From Abyssalbus ytuae (GTDB lineage Bacteria; Bacteroidota; Bacteroidia; Flavobacteriales; Flavobacteriaceae): a stretch of DNA of 64,000 nucleotides. The notes beneath the pieces are model-generated. The model was given only the letters and a program-made list of their open reading frames with translations, had not been told where the DNA came from and searched no databases. Positions within the stretch are counted from its first letter, which is position 1; each line of letters begins with the position of its first letter. Both the position numbers and the translations under genes were made by a program. Location of the stretch: the NCBI RefSeq assembly GCF_022807975.1, contig NZ_CP094358.1:2542001-2606000 (forward strand). The letters are read 5' to 3'. Of the stretch, positions 54,025 to 63,001 are shown piece by piece.

Positions 54025-54192
54025 TATTTACACTGTAGAATGTATTAATTACACAATATTGCCCGGTGATTTTAATCCTGTTTTATTTTTAAAGTGTTGA
54101 TTATCAATTGTTTGATTATTCAGTCTTTCAAAATTTTATTGATGGCACTAATTTTTCAATAAATGAAGGTATAAACATTAAAAATTTATATC

Positions 54193-54489
54193 ATGAAAAA
54201 ATTAGTTTTAGCATCAGTACTGGCATTAGGTAGTTTTACAATGATTTCTGCAGCAGCGCCAACAATATACGACGGTATTATGGATGTGGTATTACAGGAT
54301 GATTTCACTGAAATCTCAACTGACAATCTTCCCCAGGCAGTAAAAGATGCTTTAGAGGCTGACTATACAGGGGCTACCATAGATAAGGCTTATGTGAATG
54401 AAAATAAAATTTACAAATTGGAAATCACTCTTAACGGAACCTCCTCTGTACTTTTTGCAAATGAAAGCGGAGAGTGGATTACGGAATAA
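54193..54489 (+). CDS. Small exported PepSY-like protein
   Basis: A 98-residue protein with a signal peptide (cleavage near SAA-APT) and one PepSY-like/BLIP-type alpha-beta unit (ISTDNLPQAVKDALEADYTG, YKLEITLNGTSSVLFANESGEW). Function unknown; such proteins can bind inhibitors or ions. It is alone, with a terminator 40 bp downstream. Confidence 0.8.
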   Translation: MKKLVLASVLALGSFTMISAAAPTIYDGIMDVVLQDDFTEISTDNLPQAVKDALEADYTGATIDKAYVNENKIYKLEITLNGTSSVLFANESGEWITE

Positions 54490-54530
54490 ATCAGGATCTT
54501 ATCAAGTTAAGCAGGTAATATTTTAGTTGT

Positions 54531-54570
54531 GTTAAGGCAGCCATAATTTTATGGTTGCTTTAACTTTTTT
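54531..54570 (+). terminator. Terminator after the PepSY-like gene
   Basis: GTTAAGGCAGCCATAA pairs with TTATGGTTGCTTTAAC (two mismatches) around a 2-nt loop; six T follow. Confidence 0.9.
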
Positions 54571-54621
54571 TATAAATCCCATTCCGGGGTTTTAAACGTA
54601 TGTATTTTATAAAATAGTTAC

Positions 54622-55968
54622 ATGCTTAATATACTTGTTATAGAAGACGATATTGCTTTTTGTAAAGTTTTAGAAAGATTTTTAACCAAAAAAAATTATC
54701 AGGTAACTATAAGTTACTCCGTAGATGAAGCAAAACGTAAATTAACCGAAAATAAGTTTGAAATTGTATTTACCGATTTGAGGTTGCCTGATGGAGACGG
54801 GTTAGAGATATTAACCCATATAAAAGAAAACTTTGAAAATACCCGGGTTATTTTAATGACCAGCTATGCCCAGGTAAACACAGCTGTGGAAGCCATGAAA
54901 AAAGGTGCTTTTGATTATATATCAAAACCGTTTAATCCGGATGAGGTGTTAAGTGTAATTAAAAATGCTGTGGATGAACGCCTACCGGAAAATTCAAATC
55001 AAGCCTTATCTCCTGAAAAGAAAATATCCTCTCCGGAACCCGAAAAAATTGTTGTAGGCATAAGTGTTGCTTCAAAAAAACTCAATGAATACATTAAGCT
55101 TGTAGCCCCTACTAATATGTCGGTTTTAATTACCGGCGAAAGCGGTACCGGAAAAGAGGTAGTGGCAAAATCAATTCATCAAAATAGCGACAGGAAAAAT
55201 TTTGAATTTATAGCGGTTGATTGTGGGGCAATACCTAAAGAAATAGCAGGGAGTGAATTTTTTGGACATATAAAAGGTTCTTTTACCGGGGCGGTTTCTA
55301 ATAAAAAAGGCCATTTTGAAGCTGCTAACGGAGGAACGATTTTTCTTGATGAAGTAGGCAATTTATCTTATGAAAATCAGGTACAATTATTAAGAGCCCT
55401 CCAGGAACGCAAAATAAAACCTATAGGCAGTAATACAGAAATTGATGTGGATATACGATTAATTGCCGCTACTAATGAGAACTTACAATTGGCCGTTCAT
55501 AAAGGAGAATTCAGGGAAGATTTGTATCACAGGTTAAACGAATTTTCAATATCAGTGCCCAGTCTGAAAGAACGGGTTGAAGACCTTATGATATTTTGTG
55601 ATACATTTCTTGAAAAAGCAAATCGTGACCTTAATAAAAATATAATCGGGTTTAGCAATGAAGTTCTTGATATTTTCAGAAAGTATTCATGGCCCGGTAA
55701 TTTAAGGGAACTGATGAATGTGATTAAAAGGTCTGTTTTATTAACACAGGGAAATTTTGTTACTAAAGATGCTTTGCCTTATGAAATTGTAAATAACGAT
55801 AGCTTTGTTAAAGACAGTGCCACTTTTAGCACTAAAGAAAACGAAAAAAAACTTATCATTAACGCGTTGGAAGAAACCAGCAATAATAAAACCAAGGCAG
55901 CTGAGCTTCTTAACATTACCCGAAAAACTCTTTACAATAAATTAAAGCAATACGAAATTGAAGTGTAA
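54622..55968 (+). CDS. Sigma-54-dependent response regulator (NtrC family)
   Basis: A 448-residue regulator: receiver domain with phospho-Asp52 (VFTDLRLPDGDG), AAA+ ATPase with Walker A GESGTGKE at 172-179 and sigma-54 contact loop GSFTGA at 219-224 (usual GAFTGA), Walker B, and a C-terminal Fis-type HTH (NKTKAAELLNITRKTLYNKL). Its cognate kinase is probably the hybrid protein encoded convergently, whose stop codon abuts its own. Confidence 0.95.
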   Translation: MLNILVIEDDIAFCKVLERFLTKKNYQVTISYSVDEAKRKLTENKFEIVFTDLRLPDGDGLEILTHIKENFENTRVILMTSYAQVNTAVEAMKKGAFDYISKPFNPDEVLSVIKNAVDERLPENSNQALSPEKKISSPEPEKIVVGISVASKKLNEYIKLVAPTNMSVLITGESGTGKEVVAKSIHQNSDRKNFEFIAVDCGAIPKEIAGSEFFGHIKGSFTGAVSNKKGHFEAANGGTIFLDEVGNLSYENQVQLLRALQERKIKPIGSNTEIDVDIRLIAATNENLQLAVHKGEFREDLYHRLNEFSISVPSLKERVEDLMIFCDTFLEKANRDLNKNIIGFSNEVLDIFRKYSWPGNLRELMNVIKRSVLLTQGNFVTKDALPYEIVNNDSFVKDSATFSTKENEKKLIINALEETSNNKTKAAELLNITRKTLYNKLKQYEIEV

Positions 55969-58428
55969 TTAAGCCACTGTATTCGTTTCAAGTGCATTAA
56001 AGACAGCATGTATTCTCTTTTTTAATTTTTTAAACTGAGATTCAATGTTTTTATTATCGCTTTTTAGATCTATATGCTCCAATTTGTCCAGAATTTCAAC
56101 TACATTCCTTGCCTCTATCTGCCTGAACATTGAGATCATTTTATGAGCACCTTCTTTAACATTCTGAATTTTTTTTTCTTTAATATAAAAATGCATTTTC
56201 TGAAGCTCGGCATTAGTGTTTAAAATAAAAGTCTCTATAATTTGCTGAACAGCTTCTTCATCATTGTCGAGCATTTTTCTAAGAGGAGTTAAATTAAATA
56301 AAGCATTATAAAATGGAGGTTCTTTCTTATTGTCGAAGCCGTTTTTGATAACGCTTTGTGTATTAAATATTTTTTCAATTACAAGTAATAAATCGTCCGG
56401 GGTATAGGGTTTGTATACCACTTCGCTGAAACCTGCTTTTAAATAATGACTTTTTTCAAGATCGTGACGGCCGGTAACCGCAACTACCGGCTGGTTTTTA
56501 TAAGCATGCTCTTTTTTTGTCTTTAATATTTCCAAAAATCTGAAACCGTTCATTACAGGCATCTGAATATCCGTAATAATTAAATTGTATGATAAAGAAT
56601 GAAGTTTTTCAAGTGCGTCGGAGGCATTTTTAAAACTGGTTACTTTAATACCGTGTTGTTTTAACACAGTGGAGTTTAATTCAAGTAAAACAGGATCATC
56701 ATCTACCACCACTATCTGGAAATTATACTGTAAAAAGTTTAACTTTTCTTCCTTATCATTAGTTATGTATTTAGTGTTTGATGTTTGTAAAGGTATTTGC
56801 AAAATGAATTTGCTTCCAATATTTTCTTTACTCTTCAGCAGTAAATCACCATTTAATAACTGCGCCAGTTTTTTGGAGATTGTCAGGCCTAATCCTGCCC
56901 CCCCGTATTTTTTTTCAGTATCATCTTCGGCTTGTGTAAATTCTTTAAATATTAATTCCTGTTTTTCCTTTTTTATACCAATACCGGTATCTTCCACTGT
57001 AATGGTTGCTAATAAAGTATTATCATCTTTAAAGGTTGAATTTGCAGTTATTTTTATATACCCTTTTTGGGTAAACTTGTAGGCGTTGCCAATAAGGTTG
57101 GTTAATATTTCTCTTATCCTGAACGGATCACCCAAAAGTTCTTTCTCAAAAATATTATCGATCTCAAAAATAAGTTCAATAGGCTTTTGATTAATCGCCT
57201 TTATACTTTCGCCGGTTTCTGTAATAATTTTTTTAAGTTTAAAAGGAACTGTTTCTATTTTTATTTTGCCGGCTTCAAGTTTGGAGTAGTTAAGTAAATC
57301 ATCAACAAGATTTGAAACATACTTTGAGGCACTCTTTATATTGTTTACATAGTACATTTCTTTTTCTTTCAGGGCGGCATTACCCAAAAGTTCGGTATAA
57401 CCCAGAATGGTACTCAGTGGTGTCCTAAGATCGTGGCTGACACTCGATATTAACTGTTCCCTGCTTTTTAATAAAGAAGAAGAATATTGAGCAGCTTTTT
57501 CCAGTTCTTTTCTATAGCGCTGGGTTTTCCAGAAATCATTTAATATTAAAATTGAAAATATTATTGACAAAACAGCCCCGATAATAGCGGCAATTGCTAT
57601 CACATTTAAACTTTTGGACAATGCCTGCTCCCTTTCATAATTCATTTGAAAAGCGGCAATTTCAATATCGGCTTCTATACTTGTTAATATCTGGCGGATT
57701 GTTTGGGAAATGGTAAGTTCTTTTTGCAAAAGTTCGTTTTCTTTTAAAGATAAATTCCTTTTTTGCCTGTATGATAATGATCTTATTTCCCTTAACAATG
57801 TTTTAGAGGCTGTTATAATAGAATCGAGGGTTTTCTGGCTTATATTACTGGATGAAGTTTTAGGCGAATATTTATTTAAAATAGCCACATATTCTTCCAG
57901 GTTTTTTCTGTTGGTTTCACTTAAGGTTTCAGGATTTTCCACAAATTCTTCAATAGTTAATTTTCCCAGTGAAGACTCAAACTTCGAAAAGTCATTAATA
58001 GCTTTTTGTAAAGTTTTTTCAGAAGAGGGGTCTGTGCTTATTTTTCTGAGTTCGAGTATGTTTTTTTCTTTTTGGTCTAACAGTATTTTCACACTGTCTA
58101 AAAGTTTTTGTTGCGAAAGGTTTTCAAATAAGGCTGAAAGAGAATCAATTTCTATGGCAAGGGTATCATTTTTAATAAAATAATTATCCAGTGTTTCCCG
58201 GGAGTTTGTTTGCAGGGAAGCTCTGGCCATTCCCTCACTCTCATACATGAGTGTGAGTATTTTGCTTACTTTAAGCATTTTATTTTTTTCGGCAGTATCG
58301 TTTTTCTTGGTTTCCGAAAAAGAAATTATTTCAGACAAAATAAGCCAGCCAACAATAATTGCCAGTAATGCCAGCACAAAATAGCTAAGCAGCACTTTTA
58401 GGGTAATTCGACTTTTAGATGAGTTCAT
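55969..58428 (-). CDS. Hybrid sensor histidine kinase with receiver and HPt domains
   Basis: An 819-residue membrane kinase: TM1 at about 10-32, a helical extracytoplasmic sensor region of about 230 residues, TM2 (LNVIAIAAIIGAVLSIIFSILI), HisKA (SHDLRTPLSTILGY), HATPase (GLGLTISKKLAQLLNG), a receiver (VVVDDDPVLLEL) and a C-terminal HPt (GAHKMISMF). ATG 58428 (MNSSKSRITLK) is preferred over a TTG six codons upstream. Architecture supports a four-step phosphorelay ending on the adjacent NtrC-type regulator. It begins 54 bp short of the thiamine receptor promoter. Confidence 0.93.
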   Translation of the reverse strand: MNSSKSRITLKVLLSYFVLALLAIIVGWLILSEIISFSETKKNDTAEKNKMLKVSKILTLMYESEGMARASLQTNSRETLDNYFIKNDTLAIEIDSLSALFENLSQQKLLDSVKILLDQKEKNILELRKISTDPSSEKTLQKAINDFSKFESSLGKLTIEEFVENPETLSETNRKNLEEYVAILNKYSPKTSSSNISQKTLDSIITASKTLLREIRSLSYRQKRNLSLKENELLQKELTISQTIRQILTSIEADIEIAAFQMNYEREQALSKSLNVIAIAAIIGAVLSIIFSILILNDFWKTQRYRKELEKAAQYSSSLLKSREQLISSVSHDLRTPLSTILGYTELLGNAALKEKEMYYVNNIKSASKYVSNLVDDLLNYSKLEAGKIKIETVPFKLKKIITETGESIKAINQKPIELIFEIDNIFEKELLGDPFRIREILTNLIGNAYKFTQKGYIKITANSTFKDDNTLLATITVEDTGIGIKKEKQELIFKEFTQAEDDTEKKYGGAGLGLTISKKLAQLLNGDLLLKSKENIGSKFILQIPLQTSNTKYITNDKEEKLNFLQYNFQIVVVDDDPVLLELNSTVLKQHGIKVTSFKNASDALEKLHSLSYNLIITDIQMPVMNGFRFLEILKTKKEHAYKNQPVVAVTGRHDLEKSHYLKAGFSEVVYKPYTPDDLLLVIEKIFNTQSVIKNGFDNKKEPPFYNALFNLTPLRKMLDNDEEAVQQIIETFILNTNAELQKMHFYIKEKKIQNVKEGAHKMISMFRQIEARNVVEILDKLEHIDLKSDNKNIESQFKKLKKRIHAVFNALETNTVA

Positions 58429-58501
58429 GCTTGGGTTAATTGACAAATCTCCGATTTTTTAAAAAAGCAGAGAAAAAGTTAAATAATATACTTAAAGTTC
58501 A

Positions 58502-58509
58502 TAATTTTG
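58502..58509 (+). promoter_or_regulatory. Promoter -7 box of the thiamine receptor gene
   Basis: TAATTTTG followed by CACC, a full TAnnTTTG match just ahead of the TPP riboswitch. TTA, not TTG, is at about 20 nt spacing. Confidence 0.6.
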
Positions 58510-58515
58510 CACCGT

Positions 58516-58634
58516 CTCAAAGGGGTGCTAATTTGAATAGAGCAGGTAGAACTTTAGGGTTTTATTATTTATTCGTTGTAGGCTGAGATTATACCCGTAG
58601 AACCTGGAACAGGTAATGCTGTTTAGGGATAGTT
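58516..58634 (+). ncRNA. TPP riboswitch (THI element)
   Basis: The conserved THI-box parts are present in order: AAAGGGGTGCT (58519-58529), a variable P3 insertion, CTGAGA (58583-58588) followed by TTATACCCG, the AACCTGGAACAGGT segment (58601-58614) and AATGCTGTTTAGGGA (58615-58629). It binds thiamine pyrophosphate and controls the downstream TonB receptor. The stretch from 58635 to 58740 is an AT-rich expression platform without gene. Confidence 0.93.
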
Positions 58635-58740
58635 AATGCAGATTTGTTATTTTAATTGCAATTCTGATTCACTAATTTACAACATTTTTATATTAACAAA
58701 AGAATAATTACCCCTTTTATTCGTAAAAAAATTATTACGA

Positions 58741-60882
58741 ATGAAAAATTTATTCGCTTTTTTTAGTCTTTTGGCGCTGTCGGTCGGTGCCGTTTACTCC
58801 CAGGAAGAACAAACTAAGGATTCCGTTGAAAATAAAACGGTCAAATTAGACGAGGTACTGGTTTCTGCCGTAAGGGTTACTTCGCAATCTCCCGTAACTT
58901 TTTCGAACATTCAAAAGGAAGACCTGAAATCGAGAAACCTGGGGCAGGATATCCCAATTTTAATGAACTTTCTGCCGTCGGTAGTAACCACTTCCGATGC
59001 CGGTGCCGGAGTAGGCTACACCGGGATAAGGGTTAGAGGTAGCGATGCTACACGTGTAAATGTTACCATAAACGGTATTCCATACAACGATGCCGAGTCT
59101 CATGGTACGTATTGGGTAGATCTACCTGACTTTTCCTCTTCTACCGAAAGTTTGCAATTACAACGTGGGATAGGTACCTCAACAAATGGGTCTGCGGCTT
59201 TTGGTGCAAGTTTAAACCTGCTTACTGATGCTGTTTCGGAAAAAGCCTATGGAGAAATAACCAACTCGGCAGGAAGTTTTAATACACACAAACATAGTAT
59301 AAAATTCAGCACGGGTAAATTGAATGATCATGTTGAAATATCCGGGCGATTGTCGGCTATTAAATCTGACGGATATATAGACCGGGCATTTTCCGATCTT
59401 AAATCCTATTTTCTTCAGGGAACTTATATAGATGACAATACATTAATTAAGGCACTTACCTTTGGAGGGCATGAAATTACCTACCAGGCATGGAACGGAA
59501 TTGATGAAGCCACTCTAAACACAAACCGTACTTTTAACTTTGCAGGGGCAATTTATGATGAGGAAGGGAATATTGTAGATTTTTATGATGATGAAACAGA
59601 TAACTATAAACAAGATCATGCCCAGTTACACTGGAATGAACAATTGAGTGACAACTGGGGTACCAATCTGGCATTGCATTATACGTACGGACGTGGTTTT
59701 TATGAACAATACAAACAGGATGACGATTTTGAAACCTATGGTTTTGAACCCATAACCGTAAACGGGGAAGAAATAAATACCACCGACTTAATTAGAAGGC
59801 GCTGGCTGGATAATGATTTTTACGGTACTACATTTTCTGTTAATTATAAAAACAACAACTTCAATTTTATTGCAGGAGGTGCCTGGAACAGGTACGAAGG
59901 GCAACATTTTGGTGAAATAATATGGGCCCGCTATGCTACCGATAGCAATATTAGGGACAGGTATTATGATAATGATTCTGAAAAAACCGATTTTAATGTT
60001 TACTCAAAAGCAAACTATGATGTAAGTGAGGAACTTAGTCTTTTTGCCGATCTTCAATACAGAAGTATAAATTACCAGGCCAACGGGCCTGAAACAGGAC
60101 TGGTAGATGATACCTTTGATTTTTTTAATCCGAAAGTAGGGCTTACCTATGAATTTAGTAATAATAACAGCCTGTACTTTTCATATGCCAGGGCAGGAAG
60201 AGAGCCAAATAGAACGGATTATGAAAACGGGGAACCCAAAGCAGAAAAGTTGAATGATTTTGAATTGGGTTGGAGATACCTTTCACAAAAAACCAGGTTG
60301 AATTTTAATGTGTATTATATGCAATATAAAGATCAGTTGGTTAAAACAGGAGAACTTAATGATGTGGGAGGTGAAATAAGAAGAAATGTGGATGATAGTT
60401 ACAGATTGGGACTGGAGATTGATTCTAAAATAACGCTTACGGATCAGTTAAGTATTATGCCTAACCTGGCGCTGAGCATCAATAAAATTAAAGATTTTAC
60501 CATTGTTAATGAGTCAGGAGAACAAAATCTCGGGGATACTAATATTTCTTTTTCACCCAATGTGATTTTTGGAAATATTATATCATTTAACCCCCTTGAT
60601 AACCTGAACATTTCTTTGTTAAGTAAGTTTGTGGGCGAACAATATGCCGGTAATTTAGATACCGATATAACAAAACTGGATAGTTATTTTGTGAACGATA
60701 TTAATGCCGGATATGAAATAAAATTTAACAAAGCCATCAAATCTATTTCAATTAACGCATTGGTAAATAATGTTTTTGACGAAAAATATGTTTCAAATGC
60801 CTATTTGTATGGAGAAGAATATCTTTATTATTATCCGCAGGCGGGCATTAACTTTTTGGTAGGTGCGACAATAAGGTTTTAA
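58741..60882 (+). CDS. TPP-riboswitch-controlled TonB receptor, probable thiamine uptake
   Basis: A 713-residue outer-membrane TonB-dependent receptor: signal peptide (to YSQ), TonB box/plug (KLDEVLVSAVRV; GVGYTGIRVRGSDATRVNVTINGIPYNDAE; SSTESLQLQRGIGTSTNG) and a barrel ending AGINFLVGATIRF. No carboxypeptidase-like domain. The TPP riboswitch upstream assigns it to thiamine or a thiamine precursor, as for the OMR1-type receptors in Bacteroidota; the inner-membrane partner could be the PnuC protein at 51.3 kb, which has no TPP element. Confidence 0.92.
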   Translation: MKNLFAFFSLLALSVGAVYSQEEQTKDSVENKTVKLDEVLVSAVRVTSQSPVTFSNIQKEDLKSRNLGQDIPILMNFLPSVVTTSDAGAGVGYTGIRVRGSDATRVNVTINGIPYNDAESHGTYWVDLPDFSSSTESLQLQRGIGTSTNGSAAFGASLNLLTDAVSEKAYGEITNSAGSFNTHKHSIKFSTGKLNDHVEISGRLSAIKSDGYIDRAFSDLKSYFLQGTYIDDNTLIKALTFGGHEITYQAWNGIDEATLNTNRTFNFAGAIYDEEGNIVDFYDDETDNYKQDHAQLHWNEQLSDNWGTNLALHYTYGRGFYEQYKQDDDFETYGFEPITVNGEEINTTDLIRRRWLDNDFYGTTFSVNYKNNNFNFIAGGAWNRYEGQHFGEIIWARYATDSNIRDRYYDNDSEKTDFNVYSKANYDVSEELSLFADLQYRSINYQANGPETGLVDDTFDFFNPKVGLTYEFSNNNSLYFSYARAGREPNRTDYENGEPKAEKLNDFELGWRYLSQKTRLNFNVYYMQYKDQLVKTGELNDVGGEIRRNVDDSYRLGLEIDSKITLTDQLSIMPNLALSINKIKDFTIVNESGEQNLGDTNISFSPNVIFGNIISFNPLDNLNISLLSKFVGEQYAGNLDTDITKLDSYFVNDINAGYEIKFNKAIKSISINALVNNVFDEKYVSNAYLYGEEYLYYYPQAGINFLVGATIRF

Positions 60883-60898
60883 TGAGTTCAGAAAATAT

Positions 60899-60932
60899 AA
60901 ACCTGTTTCTTTATAATTAAAAAACAGGTTTT
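60899..60932 (+). terminator. Terminator after the thiamine receptor gene
   Basis: AAACCTGTTT (60899-60908) pairs with AAACAGGTTT (60922-60931), followed by T. Confidence 0.88.
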
Positions 60933-60933
60933 C

Positions 60934-61003
60934 AAATCACAAGTTTTGCTTTTCGGGTATGAAGCTGTCTGCTGTCGGGAAAGTAGAACTTGTGATTTTT
61001 TTT
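60934..61003. terminator. Second hairpin with 41-nt loop
   Basis: AAATCACAAGTT (60934-60945) pairs perfectly with AACTTGTGATTT (60987-60998) and ends in an eight-T run. The long loop holds GCTTTTCGGG and CTGTCGGGAAAG and has the base composition of the nearby repeats, so a terminator may have been split by an insertion. Confidence 0.65.
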
Positions 61004-61024
61004 CTAATGAAGTAGAGGTAAAGA

Positions 61025-61280
61025 GTCGGGCTGGCTGGAACTCAGGAACGCTGTCGACAAAAGTTTTCTGCCTTCCCCGCCAGAATGACTCTGTCGGGCT
61101 GGCTGGAACTCAGGAATGCTGTCGACAAAAGTTTTCTGCCTTCCTGGAACTCAGGAATGCTGTCAACAAAAGTTTTCTGCCTTCCCCGCCAGAATGACTC
61201 TGTCGGGCTGGCTGGAACTCAGGAATGCTGTCGACAAAAGTTTTCATGTTTCTTTGCCAGAACGAATCTGGTTGGCACTC
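61025..61280. repeat. GC-rich repeat cluster 2 (41-bp and 27-bp modules)
   Basis: Between convergent genes. Order on the plus strand: partial 27-bp (61025-61035), 41-bp (61036-61076), 27-bp (61077-61103), 41-bp (61104-61144), 41-bp (61145-61185), 27-bp (61186-61212), truncated 41-bp (from 61213), diverged 27-bp (about 61252-61280). The 41-bp copies are almost identical (TGGAACTCAGGAATGCTGTC then GACAAAAGTTTTCTG-CCTTCC). The 27-bp unit is the reverse complement of the cluster 1 unit with two changes. Remaining 61281-61402 shows no gene or clear signal. Confidence 0.92.
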
Positions 61281-61402
61281 CAAATAAGCGGTTTTCCGGT
61301 TCTTCCACCGGTTCGGGATCCCTTTTGCTAAGGAAACTTTTTAAAAAGACACCATAAAGCGGTATTTTTTATAATGGTGAGTATAAATTTTATGATCTTA
61401 GT

Positions 61403-62485
61403 TTAATTACTATTTAAACATGAAATAACATCTTCACTAAAATAAGGTTCCTGGCACACCCAGAACATATAATTAACACGAAGAAAGTTTTTTGCAAAAG
61501 CATGCAATAGGGGAACTATATTTTCACGTCCGCTTGCACCCATATCCGAATGCTCGTTGTAATCCCGGTCCGCTCCTGTTTTGCCTATATAATTTCCGTC
61601 CTGAATAGCAATTCCCAGTGGTACGGTATAATTATTTTCATGCATCATTGCGAGGGCATGGTTAAGTTGGGCTTTTCTTTGTACCATTAAATCAGGTGCT
61701 CCCAAACCTACACCTATTTCATTGCCGTATTGATAAATAGATCGTAGATATCCTTTATCTTCCCAGGGAAGCCACTCCCCGGGCATAAAATTGGCATATT
61801 GCATAGTGGTTGACTTAGGAAAAGCTTTTTTAAGTGCCAGCATATTACTTTTTAAAGCCTTTGTATAATGTTGCGGGGTAAAAGAGGTATCTCTATTTCC
61901 GTTTACCCCAACGGCAGTTTCCTGTAAATTTATACCTTCAATTTTGCCGTCAAATTCTTTTCCCAGCGCATTCATTAATAAAGCAAACCTGTATTGTACT
62001 TGTGAATTCCATCTTTTGGCCACCCATCCCTCTGCAATATCCTCATCATTATACGCCGGTGTACAACCTCCGTCAAATTCATCAGTCAGCAAATAATCAG
62101 GAACAGCTATATATGAAGTATTAAAAGTTACATCCTGAAACTGGATGAATAACTTTTTACCATGGGATAAAAGATAGTTGTAATCTTCATGAATAATTGA
62201 AAAATCATACTCTCCCCTTTTGGGTTCCAACTGTTTCCACGAATACATTATCTGGGCGCCCGCAATCCTTTTAATATTTAGTAAAGGATGATTATGAATC
62301 AGTTCCCGTTCCCGGGCAAAGTAAACAAAATGTTTAATACTGTCGTTTTCAAGAGGACACGTAGCATTTATATATTGTTTATATGCATTTTTATACCGTT
62401 GCGCCGGATTATCACTTTGTCCGGAAACAATAAAATTTATAAAACATATAAAAGGAAGTATCCATAATAACTTTTCCTGTTTCAT
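61403..62485 (-). CDS. Exported glycoside-hydrolase-like TIM-barrel protein
   Basis: A 360-residue exported protein (signal peptide to SGQ) with a TIM-barrel glycoside-hydrolase look: IMYSWKQLEPKRGEYDF (as in GH-A enzymes), QFQDVTFNTSYIAVP, acid/base-type Glu189 in INLQETAVGV, and a late carboxylate Glu346 in WVCQEPYFS as nucleophile candidate. I cannot assign a GH family or a substrate. It follows the small Rieske-like lipoprotein gene by 15 bp, so both may share a message. Confidence 0.72.
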   Translation of the reverse strand: MKQEKLLWILPFICFINFIVSGQSDNPAQRYKNAYKQYINATCPLENDSIKHFVYFARERELIHNHPLLNIKRIAGAQIMYSWKQLEPKRGEYDFSIIHEDYNYLLSHGKKLFIQFQDVTFNTSYIAVPDYLLTDEFDGGCTPAYNDEDIAEGWVAKRWNSQVQYRFALLMNALGKEFDGKIEGINLQETAVGVNGNRDTSFTPQHYTKALKSNMLALKKAFPKSTTMQYANFMPGEWLPWEDKGYLRSIYQYGNEIGVGLGAPDLMVQRKAQLNHALAMMHENNYTVPLGIAIQDGNYIGKTGADRDYNEHSDMGASGRENIVPLLHAFAKNFLRVNYMFWVCQEPYFSEDVISCLNSN

Positions 62486-62500
62486 TATGCAGAATATGGT

Positions 62501-62938
62501 TTAATTGGAGATATATAAAATATTTCCGTTTACATCAACCCTGTAGTTTAAAAGGCCATATAATTTTTCCCCTGAGTCCGATTCTGACAAGGGCGCACCG
62601 TTGGCTAAACTGTATAAATAGTCTTCACACTCACAACGGCAGGTTACCCCGCCTTCAATTTTCATGGTAGAGCATGAATTGGGGGAATGGTTAGGACAAC
62701 TGGCTTCCCAGGCAAAAAAATTGTTTCCTATATTTATAACCATAATGCCCTTAATCCCCACATTGTTTCCGGAAATATACATCGAATTTCCCGAGGTACT
62801 CAGGTTGGCATACAATGGTAAATTTAAATTGATTTCATAGCTGAAATTGTATTCGGTTAAATATGGGTTTCTGTCTGATGAGCCTCCGTCACTACAGGAT
62901 ATGAGAGTTATAATCAGAAGCAAAAAAAGTTTTTTCAT
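62501..62938 (-). CDS. Rieske-like lipoprotein, atypical
   Basis: A 145-residue lipoprotein (lipobox LISC, Cys15) resembling Rieske 2Fe-2S domains: WEASCPNHSP (Cys81, His84) and GGVTCRCECEDYLYSLANGAP (Cys100, Cys102, Cys104). In a canonical Rieske site both motifs are CxH and CxxH; here the first reads CxxH and the second lacks a His, so a usual cluster is unlikely. Six cysteines may form disulfides. It is divergent from greA. Confidence 0.75.
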   Translation of the reverse strand: MKKLFLLLIITLISCSDGGSSDRNPYLTEYNFSYEINLNLPLYANLSTSGNSMYISGNNVGIKGIMVINIGNNFFAWEASCPNHSPNSCSTMKIEGGVTCRCECEDYLYSLANGAPLSESDSGEKLYGLLNYRVDVNGNILYISN

Positions 62939-62990
62939 TATATATATTTATTAAGCAATTTACAATAAAAAATAGTTGAATAAAATTTTG

Positions 62991-62998
62991 TACCTTTG
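62991..62998 (+). promoter_or_regulatory. Promoter -7 box of greA
   Basis: TACCTTTG, a full TAnnTTTG match. The start should fall near 63002-63005, exactly where a hairpin begins. Confidence 0.65.
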
Positions 62999-63001
62999 TT
63001 T

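Noticed and set aside
60946-61357. Short open frames of 70-90 codons across the repeats
   Set aside because: They simply translate the repeat units in several frames (68-bp period is not a multiple of three), lack start signals and resemble no protein.
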